From contig NZ_CP023695.1 of assembly GCF_008704395.1 (NCBI RefSeq), positions 1,426,001 to 1,490,000 of the forward strand: DNA of 64,000 nucleotides, written 5' to 3'. The notes beneath the pieces were generated by a model, which searched no databases, had not been told where the DNA came from, and saw nothing but the letters and a program-made list of their open reading frames with translations. The position numbers were made by a program, and so were the translations under genes. The stretch's first letter is position 1. Each line of letters starts with the position of its first letter. Below, piece after piece: positions 34,199 to 44,717 of this stretch. The DNA comes from Streptomyces alboniger (GTDB lineage: Bacteria > Actinomycetota > Actinomycetes > Streptomycetales > Streptomycetaceae).

Positions 34199-35560
34199 TC
34201 ACATTCCGGCGATGAGCTTCTCCACCCGGTCGTCCACGGACCGGAAGGGGTCCTTGCACAACACGGTGCGCTGAGCCTGGTCGTTGAGCTTCAGGTGCAC
34301 CCAGTCGACCGTGAAGTCACGGCGCTGCTCCTGGGCGCGCCGGATGAAGTCGCCGCGCAGCCGCGCCCTGGTGGTCTGCGGGGGCACCGACTTGCCCTCG
34401 AAGATCTTCAAGTCGTTGCAGATGCGGGCGGCTTGGCCCTTCCTCTCCAGGAGGTAGTAGAGGCCGCGACGGCGGTGGATGTCGTGGTACGCGAGGTCTA
34501 TCTGGGCGACCCGCGGGTGCGACATGGTCATGTTGTTCTTCGCGCGGTAGCGCTCGATGAGCTTGTACTTCATGACCCAGTCGATCTCGGTGCCGATGCG
34601 GTCGAGGTCCTCGGACTCGATCGCGTCCAGCGTGCGGCCCCACAGTTCGAGCACCTGCTCGACCGTGCCGGTGCGGATGCCGCGGCGGTCGACGAAGTCC
34701 ACCGCCTTCTCGTAGTACTCGCGCTGCACTTCGAGGGCGGAGGCCTCGCGGCCACTGGCCAGGCGCACCTTGCGGCGGCCCGTGATGTCGTGGCTCACCT
34801 CGCGGATGGCCCGGATCGGGTTCTCCAGGGTGAGGTCACGCATGACCGTGCCCGCCTCGATCATGCGCAGCACGAGGTCGGTGGCGCCGACCTTCAGGAG
34901 CATGGTCGTCTCGGACATGTTCGAGTCGCCGACGATGACGTGGAGCCTGCGGTAGCGCTCGGCGTCCGCGTGCGGCTCGTCGCGGGTGTTGATGATCGGC
35001 CGGGAGCGGGTGGTCGCGGACGACACCCCTTCCCAGATGTGCTCGGCGCGCTGACTGACGCAGTACACGGCGCCGCGCGGAGTCTGGAGCACCTTGCCGG
35101 CGCCGCACAGCAGCTGCCGGGTGACCAGGAACGGGATGAGGATGTCCGCGAGCCGCGAGAACTCTCCATGACGGGCCACCAGGTAGTTCTCGTGGCAGCC
35201 GTAGGAGTTTCCCGCCGAGTCGGTGTTGTTCTTGAAGAGATAGACGTCGCCCGCGATTCCCTCCTCGTGCAGGCGGCGTTCGGCGTCGACGAGCAGGCCT
35301 TCCAGAATGCGCTCGCCTGCTTTGTCGTGGGTGACCAGCTCGGTCACGTTGTCACATTCGGGTGTGGCGTATTCCGGATGTGACCCCACGTCAAGATAGA
35401 GGCGGGCGCCGTTCCGCAGAAAGACGTTGCTGCTGCGGCCCCATGACACAACACGGCGGAAGAGGTAGCGCGCCACCTCGTCAGGCGACAGGCGGCGCTG
35501 TCCCCTGAACGTGCACGTGACGCCGTACTCGTTCTCCAGCCCGAAAATGCGGCGGTCCAT
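34199..35560 (-). CDS. pafA: Pup-protein ligase PafA
   Basis: 453 residues. N-terminal [10 protein letters not shown] with the ATP/Mg Glu pair, [32 protein letters not shown] and [25 protein letters not shown] GS-fold segments (here [15 protein letters not shown]). Ligates phosphorylated Pup-Glu to substrate lysines. Paralogue of Dop in this window, but without the Dop-specific N-terminal extra loop. Transcribed away from the MFS gene upstream. Confidence 0.97.
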   Translation of the reverse strand: MDRRIFGLENEYGVTCTFRGQRRLSPDEVARYLFRRVVSWGRSSNVFLRNGARLYLDVGSHPEYATPECDNVTELVTHDKAGERILEGLLVDAERRLHEEGIAGDVYLFKNNTDSAGNSYGCHENYLVARHGEFSRLADILIPFLVTRQLLCGAGKVLQTPRGAVYCVSQRAEHIWEGVSSATTRSRPIINTRDEPHADAERYRRLHVIVGDSNMSETTMLLKVGATDLVLRMIEAGTVMRDLTLENPIRAIREVSHDITGRRKVRLASGREASALEVQREYYEKAVDFVDRRGIRTGTVEQVLELWGRTLDAIESEDLDRIGTEIDWVMKYKLIERYRAKNNMTMSHPRVAQIDLAYHDIHRRRGLYYLLERKGQAARICNDLKIFEGKSVPPQTTRARLRGDFIRRAQEQRRDFTVDWVHLKLNDQAQRTVLCKDPFRSVDDRVEKLIAGM

Positions 35561-35569
35561 GACTGAACA

Positions 35570-36829
35570 TTACGCCTGATGCCCGGCACTGAAACCGGGT
35601 TCGACGGCACCGTTTCGATCATTTTCCGATGAACCCGCAACGACCCCGTATTCACGGACCGGCACCAATACCCGCGCCGTGGCCAGCAAAACCACCAGCG
35701 CGGCCGCTCCCGCGAGTCCCGGCACGGCGAACCCCCACACCGTCCCGCCCCACTCGACGACGGGCCCGGTGGCGGCGGTGCCGAGCGAGGCCCCGACCGT
35801 GAACGTCGTCACGAGCCAGGAGAACGCCTCGGTGACCGTGCCGCGCGGCGCGTGCCGGTCCACGATGATGAACGCACAAGCCAGCGCCGGTGCCAGGAAG
35901 ACCCCCGCGAGAGCGGTGAGCGCCGTCATGGCGAGCGCGCCCGGCACCAGCGTCAACGGCACGTAGCAGACCGCCAGCAGGGCCACCAGGACCGTCAGCC
36001 GCCGCTCCGGCACGCCACGCCATTGCCGCGCCCCGTACACGGATCCGCCGGCCAGCGCGCCGAGCCCGAGCGCCGCCATCATCCAGCCGTACACCGCGTC
36101 GCCGCCGTGCCCGTCCGCGTACGACACACCGGCCACGGTGATCGAGCCGAGAGCCATACCGATGAAGAGGAACGCGCCGAGGAGCGCGAGGAGGCCGGGT
36201 GAGCGCAGGGCTCCGAGCCAGTGCGCCTCCCTCGGCGCCGAGCGCCACGCGCGTGAGGGCTGGGACAGCACTACGGAGAGCGCGCCGAGCACGCCGACCG
36301 CGTTCACGACGAGCAGCGCGGCCTGCTCCGACCAGAGGGCCACGCAGCCCGTGACGAGCAGCGGCCCGACGGTGAACATCACTTCCTGGGCGACGGCGTC
36401 CATGGCGTACGCCGCGTGGACCTGCTCCTCCTTGCCGAGGACGCTCGGCCACAGCGCCCGCAGGCCGCCCTCCAGCGGCGGTGTGAACAGGCCGGCGGCC
36501 CCCACCGTGACGTAGGCGAGGGCCAGCCGGTCGGGCCCGGTGAAGGCGAAGGCCGCCATGGCGAGCGCGGAGAGCAGGGCCGCGGGCAGCTGCACGCGCG
36601 GCTGGCCGTGCAGATCGACGAGGCGTCCGAGCAGCGGCTGCCCCACCGCGTTGGCCACGCCGTACACCGCGGCGAGCGCGCCCGCCAGGCTGTAGGTGCC
36701 GCCCTCGGCCCGGATGAACAGCACGATGGCGATCGCGGCGGTGGCGTTGGGCAGCCGGCCCACCAGCGTCCCGGCCAGCAGCCGGGTCGCGTACCGCGTC
36801 CGGAGTATCTCCGCGTATCCCGCAGCCAT
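35570..36829 (-). CDS. MFS transporter
   Basis: 419 residues with about twelve membrane helices. Loop motif GVANAVGQPLLGRLVDLHGQPR matches the MFS A-type gxxxDrxGrr signature only loosely. Probably a drug or metabolite exporter under the divergent LacI regulator. Nine nt before pafA, so a transcript could run on into pafA, but promoter use is not known. Confidence 0.9.
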   Translation of the reverse strand: MAAGYAEILRTRYATRLLAGTLVGRLPNATAAIAIVLFIRAEGGTYSLAGALAAVYGVANAVGQPLLGRLVDLHGQPRVQLPAALLSALAMAAFAFTGPDRLALAYVTVGAAGLFTPPLEGGLRALWPSVLGKEEQVHAAYAMDAVAQEVMFTVGPLLVTGCVALWSEQAALLVVNAVGVLGALSVVLSQPSRAWRSAPREAHWLGALRSPGLLALLGAFLFIGMALGSITVAGVSYADGHGGDAVYGWMMAALGLGALAGGSVYGARQWRGVPERRLTVLVALLAVCYVPLTLVPGALAMTALTALAGVFLAPALACAFIIVDRHAPRGTVTEAFSWLVTTFTVGASLGTAATGPVVEWGGTVWGFAVPGLAGAAALVVLLATARVLVPVREYGVVAGSSENDRNGAVEPGFSAGHQA

Positions 36830-36869
36830 GCACTACCGCCCCTCCCCCGCACCACCACGGCCGGGGTTT

Positions 36870-36896
36870 TACGTATAACGTCCGGAGTCATACGTA
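36870..36896. promoter_or_regulatory. Candidate LacI-type operator between the MFS and regulator genes
   Basis: TACGTAT (36870-36876) and ATACGTA (36890-36896) form a 7-bp inverted repeat, 13 bp apart, in the 143-bp divergent gap. It overlaps the A/T-rich promoter stretch and is the best candidate for the LacI protein's binding site. Confidence 0.55.
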
Positions 36897-36972
36897 CCAT
36901 GAGCGCTGTCAGCTGTCCACGTGGGGCACCGCGATCCCACCCCGCCCCGCGGGCACCACCAGGGAGGCAACA

Positions 36973-37995
36973 GTGGCCGGGCCACAGCACGAAGCCGGGA
37001 CCCCACGCCCCACGAGCCGCGACGTCGCACGCGCCGCCGGCGTCTCCCAGGCCACCGTCTCCCTCGTCCTCGGCGACAAATGGCGAGGCAGGGTCGCCGA
37101 GCCCACAGCCGAGCGCGTACGCACCGCCGCCCGACAGCTCGGCTACCGCCCCAACCTCGCCGCCCGCAACCTGCGCCTCGGCAGGACAAGGACGGCACTC
37201 CTCGTCGTCCCCGCCCTCACCAACGAGTTCTTCGCGCACGTCCACACCGGAGCCGCCCGCGTCGCCGCCCGACACGGCTTCGGCGTCCTCCTCTACCCCT
37301 CCCCCGAGGGCCCCGGCCCCGCCCGCGACCCCTTCGACTCGGCACGCGCGTCCCTGGACGGCGTCCTCGCCTCCTCCATGGCCTCACAAGTCCTCGCCAC
37401 CATCCGAGGCGACGACCTGCCCCTCGTCATGCTCGACAGCGACCCCGCCCGCAGCCTGGGCGCCGCCACCGTCAACCTCGACCTGGCCGACGGCATGCGC
37501 CAAGTGACGGAACATCTGCTCGCCCTCGGCCACCGCCGCTTCCTGCACCTCGCGGCGGCCGTCGACTCCTGGACCTTCGACGTACGCGCCGGCGCCCTCG
37601 CCGCGGCCCTGCACGGCACGGACACGGCCGTACGCCGCATCACCGCCCCCCTGACCGTCGCCGCCGCCCGCACCGCCGCAGAGGCCGCCCTGGCCACTCC
37701 CGGCCCCCGGCCCACGGCGGTCATCTGTGACGACGACTTCCTCGCGGCAGGGGTCTGCAAGGCCGCGCGGCGGCTCGGGCTGCGCGTCCCCGAAGACCTC
37801 TCGGTGACCGGCTTCGACGACCTGACCCTCGCGACCGCCGTCGAGCCGGAGCTGACCACGGTGCGCCTGCCCGCCGAGCGCTTCGGCGAGCGCGGCATGG
37901 AAGCCCTGGTCGCCGTCGTCGAGGGCCGAACCCCCGAGGCGGCCCCGCTCCCCGTCGAACTCGCCGTCCGCGACTCGACGGGCCCCGCCCGCTAG
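36973..37995 (+). CDS. LacI-family transcriptional regulator
   Basis: 340 residues. GTG at 36973 has GGGAGG upstream. LacI HTH at about 15-60 (TSRDVARAAGVSQATVSLVL; hinge KWRGRVAEPTAERVRTAARQLGY) and periplasmic-binding-protein fold after it (DLSVTGFDDLTLATAVEPELTTV). Divergent from the MFS gene, which it likely controls; effector unknown. Confidence 0.93.
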   Translation: MAGPQHEAGTPRPTSRDVARAAGVSQATVSLVLGDKWRGRVAEPTAERVRTAARQLGYRPNLAARNLRLGRTRTALLVVPALTNEFFAHVHTGAARVAARHGFGVLLYPSPEGPGPARDPFDSARASLDGVLASSMASQVLATIRGDDLPLVMLDSDPARSLGAATVNLDLADGMRQVTEHLLALGHRRFLHLAAAVDSWTFDVRAGALAAALHGTDTAVRRITAPLTVAAARTAAEAALATPGPRPTAVICDDDFLAAGVCKAARRLGLRVPEDLSVTGFDDLTLATAVEPELTTVRLPAERFGERGMEALVAVVEGRTPEAAPLPVELAVRDSTGPAR

Positions 37996-38024
37996 GACGC
38001 CCCGCCCCGACCCGCGCACGCGAA

Positions 38025-38062
38025 CGCCCCGCGCCCCGGCCGACCGACCGGGACACGGGGCG
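38025..38062. terminator. Bidirectional terminator between the LacI gene and prcA
   Basis: 15-bp arms (CGCCCCGCGCCCCGG / CCGGGACACGGGGCG) with two G-T-type mismatches and an 8-nt loop, between convergent genes. Confidence 0.75.
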
Positions 38063-38078
38063 CACACCGCGCTGCGGA

Positions 38079-38852
38079 CTACTCGACGTCACCGCCGGAC
38101 CGCGGCGCGGGGCCGCTGCCTTCGTCCGTGTCACTGGCCGCGTCCGTCGCGCCGCCCTCGTCGAGCAGCCGCGACAGCTGACGGCCCACGATCCGCTTGA
38201 ACTTCCGCTGCTGGGGCCGCGTCCGGTCCAGCACCGCCACTTCCAGCCGCTCGGCGGGGATCTCCCGCTCAGTGCCGTTCGTGTCGCGGGAGAGCGCGCG
38301 CACAGCCAGCTTGAGAGCCTCCGCGAGCGTCATGTTGTCGTTGTGGTGCTGGTCGAGGTAGGTGCTGATCTGCTCGGCGTTGCCGCCCACGGCGAGCGAA
38401 CCGTGCTCGTCGACGATCGATCCGTCGTGCGGAAGGCGGTAGATCTGGTCACCCTCGCGCGTGGCCCCCACCTCGGCGACCACCAGCTCCACCTCGTACG
38501 GCTTCTCGGCCGCACTGGAGAAGATCGTGCCCAGTGTCTGCGCGTACACGTTCGCCAGGCCACGGGCCGTCACATCGTCGCGGTCGTAGGTGTAGCCGCG
38601 AAGGTCGGCGTAGCGGACGCCGCCGATCCTCAGGTTCTCGTACTCGTTGTACTTGCCGGCGGCCGCGAAACCGATCCGGTCATAGATCTCGCTGAACTTG
38701 TGCAGCGCACGGGACGGGTTCTCGCCGACGAACACGATGCCGTCGGCATACTGCAATACGACCAGACTGCGGCCGCGCGCGATGCCCTTGCGGGCGTATT
38801 CCGCCCGGTCGGCCATCTGCTGCTGGGGTGATACGTAGAACGGCGTCGACAC
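38079..38852 (-). CDS. prcA: 20S proteasome alpha subunit PrcA
   Basis: 257 residues from GTG 38852 (AAAGGGACGG upstream). Proteasome alpha fold: N-terminal gate helix ([26 protein letters not shown]), [26 protein letters not shown]. No catalytic Thr, as expected. A C-terminal acidic/Ser tail follows residue 235. 53 nt after prcB; the two are probably cotranscribed. Caps the 20S core that receives substrates from ARC. Confidence 0.97.
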   Translation of the reverse strand: MSTPFYVSPQQQMADRAEYARKGIARGRSLVVLQYADGIVFVGENPSRALHKFSEIYDRIGFAAAGKYNEYENLRIGGVRYADLRGYTYDRDDVTARGLANVYAQTLGTIFSSAAEKPYEVELVVAEVGATREGDQIYRLPHDGSIVDEHGSLAVGGNAEQISTYLDQHHNDNMTLAEALKLAVRALSRDTNGTEREIPAERLEVAVLDRTRPQQRKFKRIVGRQLSRLLDEGGATDAASDTDEGSGPAPRSGGDVE

Positions 38853-38905
38853 CGGATCCGTCCCTTTCTGTCAAAAAACTTCAGTCAGTGGCGAATTCGG
38901 AGCGA

Positions 38906-39751
38906 TCAGAGCAGAGCGGCACGCGGGCCGTCCGGCTGCTCCAGCCGCTTCTCCAGGATCGAACGCGCGATCGCGGAGGACTCCTCCTCCGTCAGCCGCC
39001 GGAAGCCCTCGTCCGAGATGACGGTGACGATGGGATAGATCCGGCGCGCCACATCGGGACCGCCCGTCGCCGAGTCGTCGTCGGCGGCGTCGTACAGCGC
39101 CTGGATCACCAGCGTCGTCGCCTGCTCCTCGGTCAGACCGTCGTGGTAGAGCTTCTTCATCGCACCACGCGCGAAGACCGAACCGGAGCCGGTCGCCGCG
39201 AATCCGTGCTCCTCGGAGCGGCCGCCCGTGACGTCGTAACTGAAGATGCGCCCCTTCTCGCGGTCCACGTCGTACCCCGCGAAGAGCGGCACCACGGCGA
39301 GGCCCTGCATGGCCATGCCGAGGTTGCTGCGGATCATCGTGGACAGACGGTTCGCCTTGCCCTCCAGGGAGAGCGTGGCACCCTCGACCTTCTCGAAGTG
39401 CTCGAGTTCCAACTGGAAGAGCTTCACCATCTCCACGGCCAGACCCGCCGTACCGGCGATGCCCACCGCCGAGTACTCGTCGGCGGGGAAGACCTTCTCG
39501 ATGTCCCGCTGCGCGATGACGTTCCCCATCGTCGCCCGCCGGTCACCGGCGAGCACCACGCCGCCGGGGAACGTCACGGCCACGATGGTCGTGCCGTGCG
39601 GGGCCTCGATCACGCCCTGCGTGGGCGGCAGTTGGCGGTTGCCCGGCAGGATCTCGGGCTGATGCTCGGACAGGAAGTCCATGAAGGACGACGAGCCAGG
39701 CGTCAGGAAGGCAGCTGGTAGACGCCCGGTGCTACGAGTGTTGGCTTCCAC
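38906..39751 (-). CDS. prcB: 20S proteasome beta subunit PrcB (catalytic)
   Basis: 281 residues from GTG 39751 (AAGGAA 6 nt upstream). A 53-residue propeptide ([15 protein letters not shown]...) precedes the autolytic site HG/TTIVAV; Thr54 becomes the N-terminal nucleophile. Asp/Lys positions near GDRRATMGN and the [13 protein letters not shown] segment are conserved. Its first 49 nt overlap the end of the endonuclease VII-like gene. Confidence 0.97.
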   Translation of the reverse strand: MEANTRSTGRLPAAFLTPGSSSFMDFLSEHQPEILPGNRQLPPTQGVIEAPHGTTIVAVTFPGGVVLAGDRRATMGNVIAQRDIEKVFPADEYSAVGIAGTAGLAVEMVKLFQLELEHFEKVEGATLSLEGKANRLSTMIRSNLGMAMQGLAVVPLFAGYDVDREKGRIFSYDVTGGRSEEHGFAATGSGSVFARGAMKKLYHDGLTEEQATTLVIQALYDAADDDSATGGPDVARRIYPIVTVISDEGFRRLTEEESSAIARSILEKRLEQPDGPRAALL

Positions 39752-40290
39752 GCGGTTCCTTCCACATATGCGGCCGCACGCCGTATGGCATCCGGCCGAT
39801 CCTTGAACTGCCCCAGCGCCGCGTTGCAGCTGAAGCACAATACGCCTCGGACTTTACCCGTCTCGTGGCAGTGATCCACATGCTCCGCCGGAGCAGCCAG
39901 ACAGATGCAGCACACACCATGCTGAGAAGCGATCAGCTTCTCCAACTCCGCTGGAGACAGGCCGTACTTGCGCTGGAAATAACTGACCCGATTGCGCTCC
40001 GCCCGGCACTCCCGGCAGTAGCTGGACCAGCCATCGGATGAGGACTTGTTCCGCTCCCAGTCGGAATGCGGCTTCACTTCGCAGCACTGGGGACAGCGCT
40101 TGTGCCCTCGCGCGACGGGCACTTTGACGCGCACCGCTTTCCCTTTGGCCTCCTGACGCTGCCGGTAGTACTCGGCAGAGCACTCCCGGCAGTACGCCTG
40201 GAGACCGTCACGCATGGACTTGTTCCCCGCGAACGCACTCCGCTCCAGAACCTGCTGGCACCGCGAGCATTTCTTGTTCAGCACGTTCAC
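39703..40290 (-). CDS. Endonuclease VII-like protein with two zinc-finger repeats
   Basis: 195 residues. C-terminal domain with [19 protein letters not shown] and CFSCN residues (Cys127, Cys130, Asp139/His140 and Cys152/Cys155) matches phage T4 recombination endonuclease VII (HNH/zinc) proteins. Before it are two repeats of CxxC-x22-CxxC (Cys8/11/34/37 and 66/69/92/95), each with NKS-RDG-like and YCREC elements, so a zinc module was duplicated. Base composition (about 63-67% G+C in the lines I counted) is below the neighbours. Its end overlaps prcB by 49 nt. Role in or out of the proteasome system is unknown. Confidence 0.88.
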   Translation of the reverse strand: MNVLNKKCSRCQQVLERSAFAGNKSMRDGLQAYCRECSAEYYRQRQEAKGKAVRVKVPVARGHKRCPQCCEVKPHSDWERNKSSSDGWSSYCRECRAERNRVSYFQRKYGLSPAELEKLIASQHGVCCICLAAPAEHVDHCHETGKVRGVLCFSCNAALGQFKDRPDAIRRAAAYVEGTAWKPTLVAPGVYQLPS

Positions 40291-40299
40291 ATCCCTGAA

Positions 40300-40518
40300 C
40301 TACTGTCCACCCTTCTGAACGAACGACCTCACGAAATCCTCGGCGTTCTCTTCCAAGACATCGTCGATCTCGTCCAGAACGGAGTCCACATCGTCGCTCA
40401 GCTTCTCCTGGCGCTCCTTGAGGTCCTCCGAAGCCTGCGCGTCCTGCGCCTGCTCCTCGGTCTCCTCGGTGGAACGCGTCGCCTTCTGCTGCCCGCCGCC
40501 GGTGTCCTTGGTCGCCAT
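40300..40518 (-). CDS. pup: Prokaryotic ubiquitin-like protein Pup
   Basis: 72 residues, Glu/Asp/Gln-rich and largely disordered, ending FVQKGGQ. The C-terminal Gln must be deamidated by Dop to Glu before PafA can ligate it. The central coiled segment (LKERQEKLSDDVDSVLDEIDDVL region) binds ARC. 9 nt before the endonuclease gene. Confidence 0.97.
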   Translation of the reverse strand: MATKDTGGGQQKATRSTEETEEQAQDAQASEDLKERQEKLSDDVDSVLDEIDDVLEENAEDFVRSFVQKGGQ

Positions 40519-40642
40519 CTACCTCACCCCGCTCGCTCGGTTAGACGTTCTTGATCAGACCCTACAAGCCGGGTCCGGCATCGGCCCCGCACTTCGTTCA
40601 ACGTGCGGGACCCACCTCTGTGATTCCCCCGCCGGTGACCTT

Positions 40643-42154
40643 TCAGCCGCCGGAGAGCACCCGAACCAGTTCCTCTGCCGAGCGGCAGCGGTCCAGGAGT
40701 TCCTTGACGTGGTTCCTGGTGCCGCGCAGGGGCTCCAGGGTCGGTACTCGTTGCAGAGAGTCACGGCCCGGCAGGTCGAAGATGACCGAGTCCCAGGAGG
40801 CCGCGGCCACGTCGTCCGCGTACTGCTCCAGGCAGCGGCCGCGGAAGTACGCCCGGGTGTCCTCGGGAGGCTTGGTGGTGGCCCGCTCCACGTCCGCCTC
40901 GTCCAGGAGCCGCTTCATCTTGCCCCGCGCCACCAGACGGTTGTACAGCCCCTTCTCGGCCCGTACGTCGGCGTACTGGAGGTCGACCAGGTGGAGCCGC
41001 GCGGCGTCCCAGTCGAGGCTGTCGCGGCGGCGGTAGCCCTCCATCAGCTCCCGCTTGGCGACCCAGTCGAGCTCTCCGGAGAGGCTCATCGGGTCGCTCT
41101 CCAGGCGGCCGAGCACGTCCTCCCAGCGGGCGAGGACGTCCTTGGTCTGCTCGTCGGCGTCGGAGCCGTAGCGCTCCTCGACGTACTTGCGGGCCAGCTC
41201 GAAGTACTCCATCTGAAGCTGGACGGCCGTGAGTGATCGACCACTACGGAGAGTGACCAGATGCTGGAGCGTCGGGTCGTGGGAGACCTGGTGCAGCGTG
41301 CGCACGGGCTGGTCCACGGCGAGATCCACGGCGATGAAGCCGTCCTCGATCATGGCGAGAACGAGCGAGGTCGTGCCCAGCTTCAGATAGGTGGAGATCT
41401 CCGAGAGGTTCGCGTCGCCGATGATGACGTGCAGCCTGCGGTACTTCTCCGCGTCCGAGTGCGGCTCGTCCCGGGTGTTGATGATCGGCCGCTTCAGGGT
41501 CGTCTCCAGGCCCACCTCGACCTCGAAGTAGTCCGCCCGCTGGCTGAGCTGGAAGCCGTGTTCGTGGCCGTCCTGGCCGATGCCGACGCGGCCCGCGCCG
41601 GTGACGACCTGGCGGGAGACGAAGAAGGGCGTGAGGTGGCGCACGATGTCCGAGAAGGGGGTCTCCCGCTTCATCAGGTAGTTCTCGTGCGTGCCGTACG
41701 AGGCGCCCTTGTTGTCGGTGTTGTTCTTGTACAGGTGGATCGGCTGGGCCCCGGGGAGCTGCGCCGCGCGGTCCGCGGCCTCGGCCATGATGCGCTCGCC
41801 GGCCTTGTCCCACAGGACGGCGTCCAGGGGGTTGGTGATCTCCGGTGAGCTGTATTCGGGGTGCGCGTGGTCGACGTAGAGCCGTGCGCCGTTGGTGAGG
41901 ATGACGTTGGCGAGGCCGATGTCCTCGTCGGTCAGCTGGCTGGAGTCGGCGGCCTCGCGGGCGAGGTCGAATCCCCGCGCGTCCCGCAGCGGGTTCTCCT
42001 CCTCGAAGTCCCAGCGGGCGCGTCGCGCCCGGTGCATCGCCGCGGCATAGGCGTTGACGATCTGGGACGAGGTGAGCATGGCATTGGCGTTCGGGTGGCC
42101 GGGGACGGAGATGCCGTACTCCGTCTCGATGCCCATTACTCGCCGTACGGTCAT
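40643..42154 (-). CDS. dop: Pup deamidase/depupylase Dop
   Basis: 503 residues. N-terminal GIETEYGIS with the catalytic Glu pair, [37 protein letters not shown], and the Dop-specific loop missing from PafA (about residues 40-90). Converts Pup-GGQ to Pup-GGE and can remove Pup from substrates. 124 bp upstream of pup; ends inside a region with no terminator, so dop, pup, the endonuclease gene and prcBA may form one transcript. Confidence 0.97.
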   Translation of the reverse strand: MTVRRVMGIETEYGISVPGHPNANAMLTSSQIVNAYAAAMHRARRARWDFEEENPLRDARGFDLAREAADSSQLTDEDIGLANVILTNGARLYVDHAHPEYSSPEITNPLDAVLWDKAGERIMAEAADRAAQLPGAQPIHLYKNNTDNKGASYGTHENYLMKRETPFSDIVRHLTPFFVSRQVVTGAGRVGIGQDGHEHGFQLSQRADYFEVEVGLETTLKRPIINTRDEPHSDAEKYRRLHVIIGDANLSEISTYLKLGTTSLVLAMIEDGFIAVDLAVDQPVRTLHQVSHDPTLQHLVTLRSGRSLTAVQLQMEYFELARKYVEERYGSDADEQTKDVLARWEDVLGRLESDPMSLSGELDWVAKRELMEGYRRRDSLDWDAARLHLVDLQYADVRAEKGLYNRLVARGKMKRLLDEADVERATTKPPEDTRAYFRGRCLEQYADDVAAASWDSVIFDLPGRDSLQRVPTLEPLRGTRNHVKELLDRCRSAEELVRVLSGG

Positions 42155-42323
42155 GCGGCCCTCCTTGCCCGGCGGCGCTCCCCTTCGGGAACGGCGCTCA
42201 AGTACCGCTGGTTCTCCGGTGCGTGTGCGGTGCCCGTCCCCGCACTGCGCGACTCGGCGGTACCGAAGAGCCTAGAACGCCTTTGCGCTGGTGGGGAGAT
42301 CATTGCCTTCATTGAAAAGCAGA

Positions 42324-42358
42324 CGGCTGCGGGTACCCGTGAAGGACACCCGCAGCCG
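42324..42358 (-). terminator. arc terminator upstream of dop
   Basis: Perfect 11-bp arms CGGCTGCGGGT / ACCCGCAGCCG with a 13-nt loop, ten nt past the arc stop on the minus strand. Suggests arc and dop are separate units. Confidence 0.8.
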
Positions 42359-42367
42359 CCCTGTGTT

Positions 42368-44134
42368 CTACAGGTACTGACCGGTGTTGGCCACCGTGTC
42401 GATGGAGCGTCCGGTGTCCGCGCCCTGCTTTCCGGTGACGAGCGTGCGGATGTATACGATCCGCTCGCCCTTCTTACCGGAGATCCGGGCCCAGTCGTCC
42501 GGGTTGGTGGTGTTGGGCAGGTCCTCGTTCTCCTTGAACTCGTCGATGCAAGCCTGGAGGAGGTGGGAGACCCTGATGCCCTTCTGGTTCGCTTCGAGGA
42601 AGGCCTTGATGGCCATCTTCTTGGCACGGCCCACGATGTTCTCGATCATGGCGCCGGAGTTGAAGTCCTTGAAGTAGAGGACTTCCTTGTCGCCGTTGGC
42701 GTACGTCACTTCGAGGAAGCGGTTCTCCTCGGACTCGGCGTACATCTGCTCGACGACGGACTGGATCATGCCCTGGACCGTGGTGCGCCGGTCCGCGCTG
42801 TGCTCGGCCAGGTCGTCGGCGTGCAGGGGAAGCCGTTCGGTGAGGTACTTGGCGAAGATGTCCTTCGCCGCCTCGGCGTCCGGGCGCTCGATCTTGATCT
42901 TCACGTCGAGGCGTCCGGGCCGCAGGATCGCGGGGTCGATCATGTCCTCGCGGTTGGAGGCGCCGATGACGATGACGTTCTCCAGGCCTTCCACGCCGTC
43001 GATCTCGGCGAGCAGCTGGGGGACGATGGTGTTCTCCACGTCCGAGCTGACACCGGATCCGCGGGTGCGGAAGAGGGATTCCATCTCGTCGAAGAAGACG
43101 ATGACGGGGGTGCCCTCGCTCGCCTTCTCCCGCGCACGCTGGAAGACCAGGCGGATGTGGCGCTCGGTCTCGCCGACGTACTTGTTGAGCAGCTCCGGAC
43201 CCTTGATGTTGAGGAAGTAGCTCTTCCCCGCGGGCTGTCCGGTGACCTCGGCGACCTTCTTGGCAAGGGAGTTGGCGACGGCTTTGGCGATCAGTGTCTT
43301 GCCGCAGCCGGGCGGGCCGTACAGCAGCACGCCCTTGGGCGGCCGCAGTTCGTGCTCCTTGAAGAGGTCGGGGTAGAGGTACGGAAGCTCGACGGCGTCC
43401 CGGATCATCTCGATCTGGCCGCCGAGGCCGCCGATCTTCTCGTAGCTGATGTCGGGGACTTCTTCGAGGACGAGTTCCTCGACCTCGCTCTTCGGTACGA
43501 CCTCGTAGACGTAGCCGGAGCGGGGTTCGAGCAGGAGGGCGTCGCCGGGGCGGATGGTGACGTCGAGGAGTGGTTCGGCGAGCCGCACCACCCGTTCTTC
43601 GTCGGTGTGCCCGACCACCAGGGCTCGGTCGCCGTCCTCGAGGATCTCCTTGAGGGTGACGATGTCGCCGACGCTCTCGTACTCCATGGCCTCGACCACG
43701 TTGAGCGCTTCGTTGAGCATTACTTCCTGGCCGCGCTTGAGCTCTTCCAGCTCCACGCTGGGGCTGACGTTCACCCGGAGCTTGCGGCCCCCGGTGAAGA
43801 TGTCCGCCGTGCCGTCCTCGTTCGCCACGAGGAAGACGCCGAAGCCGGCCGGCGGCTGTGCGAGCCGGTCGACTTCCTCCTTGAGGGCCACGATCTGGTC
43901 GCGGGCCTCACGGAGCGTGTTGGCGAGCCGCTCGTTCTGCGCGGACACGCCGGCCAGGTTGGTCTGCAGCTCGACGATCCGCTCTTCGAGAATTCTCGTA
44001 TGACGCGGAGAGTCGGCGAGCTTGCGTCGCAGGACGGCGATTTCCTGCTCGAGATAGGCAACCTGACCGGCAGGGTCTTCAGACCCTCGTCCCGGCCGGA
44101 TGCCGCGGTTGATGTCGTCGTCGTGGGCTGCCAC
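42368..44134 (-). CDS. arc: Proteasome-activating AAA+ ATPase ARC (Mpa)
   Basis: 588 residues from GTG 44134 (GGAGG 8 nt upstream; the longer frame start at 44152 is shorter of support). Coiled coil at about 18-75, OB domains, then AAA module with [18 protein letters not shown] (Walker B), and [27 protein letters not shown]-terminal GQYL carries the penultimate Tyr used to open the proteasome gate. Unfolds Pup-tagged proteins. Divergent from the ferredoxin. Confidence 0.97.
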   Translation of the reverse strand: MAAHDDDINRGIRPGRGSEDPAGQVAYLEQEIAVLRRKLADSPRHTRILEERIVELQTNLAGVSAQNERLANTLREARDQIVALKEEVDRLAQPPAGFGVFLVANEDGTADIFTGGRKLRVNVSPSVELEELKRGQEVMLNEALNVVEAMEYESVGDIVTLKEILEDGDRALVVGHTDEERVVRLAEPLLDVTIRPGDALLLEPRSGYVYEVVPKSEVEELVLEEVPDISYEKIGGLGGQIEMIRDAVELPYLYPDLFKEHELRPPKGVLLYGPPGCGKTLIAKAVANSLAKKVAEVTGQPAGKSYFLNIKGPELLNKYVGETERHIRLVFQRAREKASEGTPVIVFFDEMESLFRTRGSGVSSDVENTIVPQLLAEIDGVEGLENVIVIGASNREDMIDPAILRPGRLDVKIKIERPDAEAAKDIFAKYLTERLPLHADDLAEHSADRRTTVQGMIQSVVEQMYAESEENRFLEVTYANGDKEVLYFKDFNSGAMIENIVGRAKKMAIKAFLEANQKGIRVSHLLQACIDEFKENEDLPNTTNPDDWARISGKKGERIVYIRTLVTGKQGADTGRSIDTVANTGQYL

Positions 44135-44392
44135 GGTCCTCACCTCCTCCAAGGGGAGCTGGACGCTTCCAGACCCTACCTGGGTGGGTGTCGATTGAAA
44201 CCCCTAGATCACAAAGACGAGGGGGTGTGTCCGATCTTCACCCTTGCGCTTCCCCTCACGCCAGGTGAATACCCACCCAACAACATCGGAAAGCGGGCGG
44301 TTGTATCGTCGAAGTGTTCAACACCCGTCAGAGCTGGCCCGACTTACTCCACACCGGCCGGCTCGACGCAGCGACCGGCAGGAGAGATGACC

Positions 44393-44698
44393 GTGCGGCA
44401 CGACGCCGAGACCGGCAGTGAGGGCGATCTGCTGGAGGTCTGGATCGACCAGGACCTCTGCACCGGAGACGGCATCTGCGCGCAGTACGCGCCCGAGGTC
44501 TTCGAGCTGGACATCGACGGTCTGGCTTATGTGAAGAGCGGCGACGACGAGTTGCTCCAGACCCCGGGGGCCACGACGCCCGTGCCGCTGCCGCTGCTGC
44601 GGGACGTCGCGGACTCCGCGAAGGAGTGCCCGGGCGACTGCATCCACGTGCGGCGAGTTTCGGACAGGGTCGAGGTGTACGGCCCGGACGCGGAGTGA
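44393..44698 (+). CDS. Ferredoxin, 3Fe-4S/4Fe-4S-type
   Basis: 101 residues from GTG 44393 (GGAG 8 nt upstream; ATG 44387 is too close to that site). DLCTGDGIC (Cys-x5-Cys) and ECPGDCIHV, with four Cys in all, typical of small ferredoxins that feed P450s or other oxidoreductases. Divergent from arc across a 258-bp gap. Confidence 0.9.
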   Translation: MRHDAETGSEGDLLEVWIDQDLCTGDGICAQYAPEVFELDIDGLAYVKSGDDELLQTPGATTPVPLPLLRDVADSAKECPGDCIHVRRVSDRVEVYGPDAE

Positions 44699-44717
44699 TC
44701 CGGCTCCCGCCGTCGCG

